From Anadara kagoshimensis (taxonomy: Eukaryota > Mollusca > Bivalvia > Arcoida > Arcidae), in contig CM037861.1 of assembly GCA_021292105.1 (NCBI GenBank), positions 72,462,777-72,526,776 of the forward strand: a stretch of 64,000 bases of DNA, written 5' to 3'. The position numbers were made by a program, and so were the translations under genes. The notes below the pieces were generated by a model. The model had not been told where the DNA came from, did not search any database, and saw only the letters and a program-made list of their open reading frames with translations. Of this stretch, positions 1 to 13,100 are shown piece by piece. Positions within the stretch are counted from its first letter, which is position 1, and each line of letters begins with the position of its first letter.

Positions 1-252
1 TAAACAATCTATAGCACTAATTGTCAAAACAAAATATACTGTAATAAACATGTAACACATAAGGCTGTTTATGGTGTTTTTGAGGAAAACGAAAATGCAA
101 AATTGAGACAATCTGCATGTGTTAACATAAAATATAAACAGCCTTTGATGTTCATGTATGACAAATAATGGAATGTAAAAAATTGAAATAAGAAATGATG
201 TGATACTAACAATCGGGCTGAATTTAAGAATAGTGAGAATTGTAGCAATCAA

Positions 253-300
253 GGTAGCCCAGTGTGTAGAGCATTCATCTATTATGCCAGAAGTCTGGGC
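253..300 (+). repeat. Possible tRNA-derived SINE remnant
   Basis: GGTAGCCCAGTGTGTAGAGC followed by ATTCATCT resembles the tRNA A-box/D-arm region found at the head of many SINEs, and AAGTCTGGGC resembles a decayed B-box region. No 3' tail or target-site duplication is evident, so this is tentative. Confidence 0.3.
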
Positions 301-349
301 AATATTGCATAGATATTTTTCTATATTTTTATATGTAACTGTTGTGCAT

Positions 350-355
350 TTTATT
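350..355 (-). promoter_or_regulatory. Candidate poly(A) signal AATAAA
   Basis: The minus strand reads AATAAA here, about 310 bases after the stop codon, a usual spacing for a 3' UTR. In sequence this AT-rich the hexamer occurs often by chance. Confidence 0.35.
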
Positions 356-664
356 TTAGTTTGTATTATTTGGTAAAAACTTCAAAAATAAAAATAAATT
401 AAATCTGTGTGATAATGATGATATGCTTCCATGACAGCAAACATTTTCTAAATGTCAAGAAGGACACATCACTGCAAATTTAAGTAAAACAATATTTCCT
501 TGGCAACAATTTTCACTTTACTCATTCCATTTTCACTTTCTGTAATGGTGCGTGATTCTTTTCTCACTACCTGTAATGATGAGTATGTGGGTTTTGTGTT
601 TAACAGTCCTTTAATCATTATCAAATCTTCATCATTAAAATTGATTTCATTAATAATTGTCTCA

Positions 665-934
665 TCATAAGACTTGTGTTTCTATGACAAATTCCTCATC
701 AGCGGGATCTACTACTCTGGGACTTTCTGGAGGACTTCTTTCTGGTGAGGAATCATCCTTGATTTCGACCTCCATGGTAGCACTTTGATCCGAGTATCTA
801 GGACTTGGTTCTGCCTCAGGAATTTGTTCTGGCTCCATTTCTCTTCTCTTCAGAACCTGAGCATATTGAGCATGTGGTTCTTCAGGCTCATATCCTCTGT
901 TATCATACACAGGGTTCACACTTTTTTCTACAAC
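665..934 (-). CDS. Exon 26, last coding exon (C-terminal tail, stop at 665-667)
   Basis: 270 nt including the TGA stop. It codes VVEKSVNPVYDNRGYEPEEP, then an acidic, proline- and serine-rich tail with SPRY, SPER and SPPESPR, ending EFVIETQVL. NPVY fits the NPxY endocytic/PTB-binding motif, with a second tyrosine in RGYEP. The last residues are not a standard class I PDZ ligand because threonine is at -3. There is no catenin-binding box, so linkage to actin would need other partners, as in cadherin-23. Acceptor aattag; phase 0. Confidence 0.9.
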   Translation of the reverse strand, partial: VVEKSVNPVYDNRGYEPEEPHAQYAQVLKRREMEPEQIPEAEPSPRYSDQSATMEVEIKDDSSPERSPPESPRVVDPADEEFVIETQVL

Positions 935-3626
935 CTAATTAAAAACAACCAATAAATTAATTAACATATGTTATATAAGCTATGTCTATTCGATTTTTCG
1001 ATCTGTTTTTATTTTAAGCTTCTCTGTATGTGGGAGGTTGGGAGTCTGACAAAGACTATAAAATAAGCAGTAACTGTTCTCTTGCCAAGCATGCGCAGTC
1101 AGCATTTAGAAATAAAAGTTAAAGGTCCTTTGTAAGAAACCTTAAAAACTGATATACTGTGTCTCAGTAGGCATGACATGTGATATACTGTGTCTCAGTA
1201 GACATGACATGTGATATACTTTGTCTCAGTAGACATGACATGTGATATACTGTGTCTCAGTAGGCATGACATGTGATATACTGTGTCTCAGTAGACATGA
1301 CATGTGATATACTGTGTCTCAGTAGACATGACATGTGATATACTGTGTCTCAGTAGACATGACATGTGATATACTGTGTCTCAGTAGGCATGACATGTGA
1401 TATACTGTGTCTCAGTAGGCATGACATGTGACATACTGTGTCTCAGTAGGCATGACATGTAATATATTGTGTCTCAGTGGGCATGACATGTGATATACTG
1501 TGTCTCAGTCGGCATGACATGTGATATACTGTGTCTCAGTAGGCATGACATGTGATATACTGTCTCAGTGGGCATGACATGTGATATACTGTGTCTCAGT
1601 AGACATGACATGTGATATACTGTCTCAGTAGGCATGACATGTGATATACTGTGTCTCAGTGGGCATGACATGTGATATACTGTGTCTCAGTAGGCATGAC
1701 ATGTGATATACTGTCTCAGCGGGCATGACATGTGATATACTGTGTCTCAGTAGACATGACATGTGATATACTGTGTCTCAGTGGGCATGACATGTGATAT
1801 ACTGTGTCTCAGTAGGCATGACATGTGATATACTGTCTCAGCGGGCATGACATGTGATATACTGTGTCTCAGTAGACATGACATGTGATATACTGTGTCT
1901 CAGTGGGCATGACATGTGATATACTGTGTCTCAGTAGGCATGACATGTGATATACTGTGTCTCAGTAGGCATGACATGTGATATACTGTGTCTCAGTAGG
2001 CATGACATGTGATATACTGTGTCTCAGTAGACATGACATGTGATATACTGTGTCTCAGTAGACATGACATGTGATATACTGTGTCTCAGTAGGCATGACA
2101 TGTGATATACTGTCTCAGTAGACATGACATGTGATATACTGTGTCTCAGTAGACATGACATGTGATATACTGTGTCTCAGTAGGCATGACATGCTAAAGA
2201 ATCCTCCCTGCACATTGTCCTGAACACACTGAAAAGGCAAACATTTCTGACAACCCCCCTATAGTTGGTTAAATCCTGATATTATTAGTTACACAGTCTG
2301 TTGGTGACCTAATATGGTTTATACAGGGTCAGTAAATTCCATATCGGGCGAGCCCGAGCCCAGATATGGAATTTACTGACCCTGTATAAACCATATTGGA
2401 TCACCAACAGACTATGTAACGATTATATCCTACCAATCACCCTGAAGACCCACGGTGGATACTTTACAGTAGGCTACACTGATACGGAGACCAGAGAGAA
2501 GTTCAGGATGAGACACTGCTGTATGTTTTAGTAACTTATAGCTCCAAACAGACCCTTTATATACCATATTATGTCACTAAAACACTGTGTAACTATTATA
2601 TCATACCGATCATATCAATAAGTCATTTACAAAACCAATTTGAATGGTGGATACAGCGACATGTGAATGGTGATTGAGTTAAAAATACCATCGTTTGACA
2701 TTCTGTCTGACTAAATATTGAAAATAATAATGAATTTGACTTACTAGCAACTTCCGTCAAAGAAATCAATTGCACTTTTATCCTTGGACATCAAATATTT
2801 TGTTTCAATATCAGAACACCTTTACTAGTGTCTGTATTTGCCGTAAATACTTGTGATAAATATGACGTGTTTACTACGAGGCGGGCGCCATTGACGTTGG
2901 TCAGGGGAAGTAACTCTCATACTGACTAGATATGGAACAGACCTGCCTGACATGGATTATATTAGGTCACCACATGACCGATATTGTCGAATGAAATTCA
3001 CAGAAACTAGTGAGAGGTAGGACATAATGAAAAGCTAGTATTGACTGGGAGGTAAAATGCCATTGAATCTCAATCAATCATTTAACATTAAGTATAATTT
3101 ATTGCCCTCTTTTCTGTTTAGTAACTTCCAGTAGTAAGCAAACATTATTGTCATAATAAGCAAACTGTACTGTTATCATTTCTATATGCCAATGAGATGG
3201 TGAACTCTAGATATAAGTGACTAAAATGTTAAAATATGTATTATCTCACATATTCTTTACAGAGATGCATTTAGTTTTATTGAAACAAAATGTATAATCA
3301 AAGGGCAATAACTCCTTTAATTCTCGCAAACTGACAGACATAACTACTAAAATACAAAGTGTCTACATATAAGAACAGATTTCAAAACTTACCACAGGTT
3401 CAAAGGTCGGCTCTTCTACATGATGTCGATCTGAAAAAATATCAATGGATTTTTATACAAAATGTAATCATATTAATCTGAGAGGTTAGAACAGAAAAGT
3501 AGTTATCTAAAAAATTGTAAGAAGGGCAGGCAGTATATGTTTTATAGTAACTATAGTAATTATAGTAACTGATAGCTCTATACTTACGAATTAAAGCCTT
3601 CTTCTTCCTTGAACTGAAAAATAAAC

Positions 3627-3657
<31 letters not shown>

Positions 3658-6252
3658 ATAGCTCAAATACATAAATTTAATTAGTGAACATCAATTAAGT
3701 ATACTTCTTTTACTACAGTTACATATCTTGTTTCCCCATTCTAAATCTTTAAACTGACAAATTAAGGTTAAACATATCAACTTACACCAGGGAAGTGAGA
3801 CTGGGTGCTCCAAAAGGGTAGGCACCTCCTGTTTAGCTAGCTACACCTACCATATGTGTATTCAAAATTGAGAATGAAAGGAACATGAAACTATGGGAAA
3901 TAAAATATATAAATTAAATCCAGGGTAATCCTGGACACCGAGACATTATACTTACAATAATATTGTGATGATCATATAATCTTACAATGAGACATAAATA
4001 TATAGAGTCAAAAAGCTTATATATAGATATGTATACAAAGCTATCCCATATCCATTAAATATCACAGACTATGCCACACCGGCAAAATGAAAGACTATGC
4101 CATGACTATATATCTCAGATATGTATACAAAGCTATCCCATATCCATTAAATATCACAGACTATGCCACACCGGCAAAATATGAAAGACTATGCCATGGC
4201 TATATATCTCAGATATGTATACAAAGCTATCCCATACCCATCAATATCACAGACTATGCCACACCGGCAAATATGAAAGACTATGCCATGACTATATATC
4301 TCAGATATGTATACAAAGCTATCCCATACCCATCAAATATCACAGACTATGCCACACCGGCAAAATATGAAAGACTATGCCATGACTATATATCTCAGAT
4401 ATGTATACAAAGCTATCCCATACCCATTAAATATCACAGACTATGCCACACCGGCAAAATATGAAAGACTATGCCATGACTATATATCTCAGATATGTAT
4501 ACAAAGCTATCCCATACCCATTAAATATCACAGACTATGCCACACCGGCAAAATATGAAAGACTATGCCATGACTATATATCTCAGATATGTATACAAAG
4601 CTATCCCATACCCATTAAATATCACAGACTATGCCACACCGGCAAATATGAAAGACTATGCCATGGCTATATATCTCAGATATGTATACAAAGCTATCCC
4701 ATATCCATTAAATATCACAGACTATGCCACACCGGCAAAATATGAAAGACTATGCTATGACTATATATCTCAGATATGTATACAAAGCTATCCCATACCC
4801 ATCAAATATCACAGACTATGCCACACCGGCAAAATATGAAAGACTATGCTATGACTATATATCTCAGATATGTATACAAAGCTATCCCATACCCATCAAA
4901 TATCACAGACTATGCCACACCGGCAAAATATGAAAGACTATGCCATGACTATATATCTCAGATATGTATACAAAGCTATCCCATACCCATCAAATATCAC
5001 AGACTATGCCACACCGGCAAAATATGAAAGACTATGCTATGACTATATATCTCAGATATGTATACAAAGCTATCCCATACCCATCAAATATCACAGACTA
5101 TGCCACACCGGCAAAATATGAAAGACTATGCCATGACTATATATCTCAGATATGTATACAAAGCTATCCCATACCCATTAAATATCACAGACTATGCCAC
5201 ACCGGCAAAATATGAAAGACTATGCCATGACTATATATCTCAGATATGTATACAAAGCTATCCCATATCCATCAAATATCAGACTATCCGCCACACTCAG
5301 ACTATGCTGTACCCACCAATAACCTCAGACTATGCCATGGCCATCAATTATATCTCTGATATATATACAAAGCTATGCCATACTCATTAATTACCTCAGA
5401 CTATGCACCACTCACCAATAACCTCAGACTATGCCATGACCATCTATCTCAGATTTGTATACAAAGCCATGCCACACCCATCAATTGTCTCTCACTATGC
5501 CACACTCATGAGTTATTTCTCAGATTTTTATACAAAGCTATGCCACATCCATCAATAACTTCAGACTATGCCACACCCATCAATTGTCTCTCACTATGCC
5601 ACACTCATGAGGTATTTCTCAGATTTTTATACAAAGCTATGCCACACCCATCAATAACTTCAGACTATGCCACACCCACCAGTTTTATTTCAGATATGTA
5701 TACAAAACTATGCCACACCCATCAATTGTCTCTCGTTATATCTCAGAATTGTATACAAAGCTATGCCACACCCCTCAATAACCTCAGACTATGCCACACC
5801 CATCAATTACCTAAGACTATGCCACACCCACCAGTTATATCTCAGATATGTATACAAAGCTATGCCACATCCATCAATAACCTCAGACTATGCCTCACCC
5901 ATCAATTAGCTAAGACTATGCCACACCCACCAGTTATATCTCAGATTTGTATACAAAGCTATGCCACACCCATCAATAACCTCAGACTATGTCACACCCA
6001 TCAATTACCTAAGACTTTGCCACACCCACCAGTTATATCTCAGATATGTATACAAAGCTATGCCACACCCATCAATTATATCTTAGAGAATATACAGATA
6101 TATGTATACAAATTGAAGGTAAACTGTTAAGTTTAATTTAGTTAAAGAAACAAGTTAAGTTGGTGTTAATGAACAGAAATATATGTGCATATATACATGT
6201 AAAATGTGAAGAATAGATCATAATACCTATCATTAAGTTTGGTTAGTGTGTG

Positions 6253-6286
<34 letters not shown>

Positions 6287-7051
6287 ATGTGTGTGTGTGT
6301 GTGCATGTGTATGTTCATGTGTGTATGTGTGAGAAACAGTGAAATGATGCCCCTGTACCAAACAGTGAAATGATGCCCCTTTACCAAACAGTGAAATGAT
6401 GCCCCTGTACCAAACAGTGAAATGATGCCCCTGTACCAAACAGTGAAATGATGCCCTTTACCAAACAGTGGAATGATGCCCCTTTACCAAACAGTGAAAT
6501 GATGCCCCTGTACCAAACAGTGAAATGATGCCCCTGTACCAAATAGTGAAATGATGCCCCTTTACCAAACAGTGAAATGATGCCCCTGTACCAAACAGTG
6601 AAATGATGCCCCTGTACCAAACAGTGAAATGATGCCCCTGTACCAAACAGTGAAATGATGCCCCTGTATCAAACAGTGAAATGATGCCCCTGTATCAAAC
6701 AGTGAAATGATGCCCCTGTACCAAACAGTGAAATGATGCCCCTGTACCAAACAGTGAAATGATGCCCCTGTACCAAACAGTGAAAGGATGCCCCTGTACC
6801 AAACAGTGAAATGATGCCCCTGTACCAAACAGTGAAATAAGAAGCCTGTTATATGACAGTGAAATGAGAAGCCTGTTATATGACAGAAAGGTGAAATAAG
6901 AGATGCTCAGTGTAAATAAGAGATGCTCAGTGTAAACAAAGAGATGCTCAGTGGAAAATAAGAGAATGATGACAGAGGATACATTTCTTACCTTTTGCTG
7001 AAATAGTTAAAAATTATACTGGTTATTAAAATGTACAGAAGATAAACTGGA

Positions 7052-7132
<81 letters not shown>

Positions 7133-10100
7133 TACAAACTAAAGGAGTCAAGGTAGGTATGGTAAGGTACACAAATGTACACATATTTACGAGCTAAATG
7201 GTGATATATAAGGTATCTTGGGGTTTTTGTACTGGTAACTATCTGGAGTTTGTATAAGGTATCTTGGGGTTTTTGTACTGGTAACTATCTGCAGTTTGTA
7301 TAAGGTGTCTTGGGGGTTTTGTACTGGTAACTATCTGGAGTTTGTATAAGGTATCTTGGGGTTTTTGTACTGGTAACTATCTGCAGTTTGTATAAGGTAT
7401 CTTGGGGGTTTTGTACTGGTAACTATCTGGAGTTTGTATAAGGTATCTTGGGGTTTTTGTACTGGTAACTATCTGGGGTTTGTATAAGGTATCTTGGGTA
7501 TAGAAGTAGATAACTGTGATAATACTTACGATTGTTGTATACAGCAGCAGGCGATGATTAAGAAGACAATTATCAGTATAAAAAGTAGTATAATTATAAT
7601 CATTACAACCAATGTTGGTGTACTATCAATGTAGGATTCTTCACCAAGGGCAGGCTAAAACAAACATGAAACAAACTATAGTTTATAGGCAGTTCTATCC
7701 ATCACTGTTATATTATCAACAAACATGAAACAAACTATAGTTTATAGGCAGTTCTATCTAGGCAGGGTAAAAAAAAAAAAAAAAAGAAACATTAAACAAA
7801 CTATAGTTTATAGACAGTTCTATCCATCATTGTTATATTATCAAGAAATGTGAAACAAACTTTAGTTAATAGGCAGTTCTATCTAGGCAGGGTTAAACAA
7901 ACAAAACAGAACAAACATGAAACAAACTATAGTTTATAGACAGTTCTATCCATCACTGTTATATTATCAACAAACGTGAAACAAACTATAGTTTATAGGC
8001 AGTTCTATCTATCACTGTCATTAAGAAAATGATGGTAAATGTAAATAGTATAGAAAGAGTTCATATAAAACTTAAGAATTATTCCAACAAAATATAGCAT
8101 TAAGTTACAGTCCAACCTGCCTTAAAGGCCACCTGCTTATAAAGGCTAGTAGAATTGTTCCTTATTTATATTATTTGAACCTGTATATAAAGGCCACCTC
8201 CCCATAAAAGTCACTTTTACTGGTTCCTTGGCTGTCCTTTATAGACAGGTTTGACTGTATTTACTAACCTCCATATCTTTGATATAAAGGCCACCTCCCC
8301 ATAAAGGTCACTTTTACTGGTTAACTTGGCTGTCCTTTATAGACAGGTTTGACTGTATTTACTAACCTCCATATCTTTGATATAAAGGCCACCTCCCCAT
8401 AAAGGTCACTTTTACTGGTTCCCTTGGCTGTCCTTTATAGACAGGTTTGACTGTATTTACTAACCTTCATATCTTTGATATAAAGTCCACCTCCCCATAA
8501 AGGTCACTTTTACTGGTTCCCTTGGCTGTCCTTTATAGACAGGTTTGACTGTATTTACTAACCTCCATATCTTTGATATAAAGCATATCAAATGTATCTT
8601 TATTATCATTCTTTAACTGTGTTAGTTCTCGTAAAAGTTCATCTGTTGTATAGATGTAATAGTTTCTATTGAAGCAGTTAGCACAGATAGCAGAAAGATA
8701 AACATCTGACCTAAAAGACAAATATAAAAAAATAAATAAATACAAATAAATAAAAAATAAAATAAATACAAATAAATCAATAATAAGATAGTATAAATAC
8801 AAATTGTAACATAAACTTTAGCTCTGATGACCTCTGATGACCTCTCCCTGCACATCTAGCCTATCAAAAAAGTAAGACAAAAGCTTTAACAAAAGTGGTC
8901 ACACATAAGGTACAATGTATGTTAATTATAAGGCTAACCAACATCACCAAATTTAAATTCTTTGTGACTTATATTGTCTTATTTCTTATTTATCTACAAA
9001 AATGTAACTTGTATAACTGAAATGTTAAGTTGATTTAACTTATGTAACTTGTATAACTGAAATGTTAAGTTGATTTAACTTATGTAACTTGTATAACTGA
9101 AATGTTAAGTTGATTTAACTTATGTAACTTGTATAACTGAAATGTTAAGTTGATTTAACTTATGTAACTTGTATAACTGAAATGTTAAGTTGATTTAACT
9201 TATGTAACTTGTATAACTGAAATGTTAAGTTGATTTAACTTATGTAACTTGTATAACTGAAATGTTAAGTTGGTTTAACTTATGTAACTTGTATAACTGA
9301 AATGTTAAGTTGATTTAACTTATGTAACTTGTATAACTGAAATGTTAAGTTGGTTTAACTTATGTCACTTGTATAACTGAAATGTTAAGTTGGTTTAACT
9401 TATGTCACTTGTATAACTGAAATGTTAAGTTGATTTAACTTATGTAACTTGTATAACTGAAATGTTAAGTTGATTTAACTTATGTAACTTGTATAACTGA
9501 AATGTTAAGTTGATATAACTTATGTAACTTGTATAACTGAAATGTTAAGTTGATTTAACTTATGTAACTTGTATAACTGAAATGTTAAGTTGATTTAACT
9601 TATGTCACTTGTATAACTGAAATGTTAAGTTGATTTAACTTATGTCACTTGTATAACTGAAATGTTAAGTTGATTTAACTTATGTCACTTGTATAACTGA
9701 AATGTTAAGTTGATTTAACTTATGTAACTTGTATAACTGAAATGTTAAGTTGATTTAACTTATGTCACTTGTATAACTGAAATGTTAAGTTGATTTAACT
9801 TATGTAACTTGTATAACTGAAATGTTAAGTTGGTTTAACTTATGTAACTTGTATAACTGAAATGTTAAGTTGATTTAACTTATGTAACTTGTATAACTCA
9901 AATGTTAAGTTGATTTAACTTATGTAACTTGTATAACTCAAATGTTAAGTTGATTTAACTTATGTAACTTGTATAACTGAAATGTTAAGTTGATTTAACT
10001 TATGTAACTTGTATAACTGAAATGTTAAGTTGATTTAACTTATGTAACTTGTATAACTGAAATGTTAAGTTGATTTAACTTTGAAGCAGGGTGGACAGAT

Positions 10101-13100
10101 GATACAAACGTAATCATTCATACCATAAAGTTGTGGATTGTCCATCGTCCATTACGTGATCTCTGATGTCTGAGAAACAAATGTAGTCAAAATATTTGTT
10201 GTTGTTGTTTCGTTCAAACTTCTGTAGCATACTGTAAAAAAGAAAACATAATTGTTAATTCAGAACCATGTACTGAAATCAGTAGCAGTATAAATATAAA
10301 AATAAAATGGAGAAAAATCAATTCCTTTACACCTTTTTTGTGTTTGGGGTGGTTATAAAAAATAAAAATAAAAGTTTACTAGAAAGATTATTTATCATTA
10401 AAACTAAAATTAAAATTCAGCTAAACATAAAAATGTAAATCAATTTAACTCAAACATTATGCTTACATGTGTATCTGATTCTAATAGCTTGATAAAATAT
10501 ATATAGTGCTAACTTGTAGATGTAGTTTTACTTTTTATAGGTTACTTACGTTTGATAGTTTGCAATAAATGTACGAACTTCTGAGGCTGGCTGTCTGATG
10601 ACCAACTTAACTTCTTTTGTCTTTTGTGTGACAAAAATCTGAATTGAAAAAAATTGACATAAAATGTTATTCTTACACTTAGACTTTTGAAGTTCATGTG
10701 AAAGAAGAAAAACAAATAAAAGCAAAATTTGCTAAACCCAAAATACTCTCAGCAGTACAGTAAAATTGTCCATTCAATAAGTGATTTATCTCACCTTTAA
10801 ATACAATATATATAATCATGTACATTCCATACAATGTGTATATTTATGTACATTCAATACAATGTATATATTTATGTACATTCAATACAATGTGTATATT
10901 TATGTACATTCAATACAATGTATATATTTATGTACATTCAATACAATGTATATATTTATGTACATTCAATACAATATGTATATTTATGTACATTCAATAC
11001 AATGTATATATTTATGTACATTCAATACAATGTATATATTTATGTACATTCAATACAATATATATATTTATGTACATTCAATACAATGTATATATTTATG
11101 TACATTCAATACAATGTATATATTTATGTACATTCAATACAATGTATATATTTATGTACATTCAATACAATATATATATTTATGTACATTCAATACAATG
11201 TGTATATTTATGTACATTCAATACAATATGTATATTTATGTACATTCAATACAATGTGTATATTTATGTACATTCAATACAATGTGTATATTTATGTACA
11301 TTCAATACAATGTGTATATTTATGTACATTCAATACAATGTGTATATTTACGTACATTCAATACAATGTGTATATTTATGTACATTCAATACAATGTATA
11401 TATTTATGTACATTCAATACAATGTATATATTTATGTACATTCAATACAATGTGTATATTTATGTACATTCAATACAATGTGTATATTTATGTACATTCA
11501 ATACAATATGTATATTTATGTACATTCAATACAATATGTAAATTTATGTACATTCAATACAATGTGTATATATTTATGTACATTCAATACAATGTATATA
11601 TTTATGTACATTCAATACAATATATATATTTATGTACATTCAATACAATGTATATATTTATGTACATTCAATACAATGTATATATTTATGTACATTCAAT
11701 ACAATGTATATATTTATGTACATTGAATACAATGTATATATTTATGTACATTGAATACAATGTGTATATTTATGTACATTCAATACAATGTGTATATTTA
11801 TGTACATTCAATACAATATATATATTTATGTACATTCAATACAATGTGTATATTTATGTACATTCAATACAATGTGTATATTTATGTACATTCAATACAA
11901 TGTATATATTTATGTACATTGAATACAATGTGTATATTTATGTACATTCAATACAATGTGTATATTTATGCTGTTTTTTCAGTTGTTTATGTTTGTATTT
12001 TAGAGTTACTTCATCCATTATATATCCACTTACCAAAACCTTTGCGGCTGTTTCAGCACTTAGAGTTACTCCCCCTGCACTGTCATCTGCCTGTACATCC
12101 AGTAGAAAGTTTTCTTGGTTTTGCATGAGTATATTATTAGTTATAATACCATTAATTGGGTCTATTGACAAAGCACCTCCAGTGTTACCCTGGGTAATTC
12201 TGTATCGGATGTTCCCATAAGCATCCTTGTCTATAGCTTGTACCTGAACAATACTCTGTTGTACAGGTGCTTCCTCTGATATACCTGTAATATAAATCAT
12301 AGTCATTACTACCTGTACTGTACAGGTGCTTCCTCTGATATACCTGTAATATAAATCACACTTCATTACTAGCAGTACTGTACAGGTGCTTCTACCTGTA
12401 ATATAAATCACATGTCATTACTACCTGTACAGTACAGGTGCTTCTACCTGTAATATAAATCACACATCATTACTACCTGTACTGTACAGGTGTTTCTGCT
12501 GATATACCTGTAATATAAATCACACATCATTACTACCTGTACTGTACAGGTGCTTCCTCAGATATACCTGTAATATAAATCACATGTCATTACTACCTGT
12601 ACAGTACAGGTGCTTCCTCTGATATACCTGTAATATAAATCACACGTCATTACTACCTGTACTGTACAGGTGCTTCCTCTGATATACCTGTAATATAAAT
12701 CACATATGATTACTACCTGTACTGTACAGGTGCTTCCTCAGATAACCACACATCATTACTACCTGTATTGTACAGGTGCTTCCTCTGATATACCTGTAAT
12801 ATAAATCACACGTCATTACTACCTGTACTGTACAGGTGCTTCCTCTGATATACCTGTAATATAAATCACACGTCATTACTACCTGTACAGTACAGGTGCT
12901 TCTACCTGTAATATAAATCACACATCATTACTACCTGTACTGTACAGGTGTTTCCGCTGATATACCTGTAATATAAATCACACATCATTACTACCTGTAC
13001 TGTACAGGTGCTTCCTCAGATATACCTGTAATATAAATCACATGTCATTACTACCTGTACAGTACAGGTGCTTCCTCTGATATACCTGTAATATAAATCA

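Larger units (their letters stand above)
1..664 (-). other. 3' untranslated region and/or downstream flank
   Basis: AT-rich sequence after the stop codon with no open frame or tandem array. It presumably holds the 3' UTR; the transcript end cannot be fixed by eye. A degenerate tRNA-like segment lies at 253-300. Confidence 0.5.

Noticed and set aside
1150-2193. CRISPR-like array
   Set aside because: Repeats are contiguous with no unique spacers; it is a eukaryotic minisatellite next to spliced exons. The same applies to all other arrays here.
3786-3828. Possible extra tail exon reading GAYPFGAPSLTSL with a gtaagt donor
   Set aside because: The donor phase would fit exon 24, but no acceptor gives the phase required by exon 23 without a stop, and exon 23 joins exon 24 exactly without it. 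The text GGGTGCTCCAAAAGGGTAGG also looks like a dispersed repeat fragment.
4087-5390. Overlapping plus-strand open frames of 70-125 codons
   Set aside because: They recur every 94 bp because of the array unit; there is no independent coding signal.
10781-12220. 479-codon plus-strand open frame
   Set aside because: It is the stop-free reading of a 28-bp array, with three rotating peptide registers, and ends in the antisense of exon 19.
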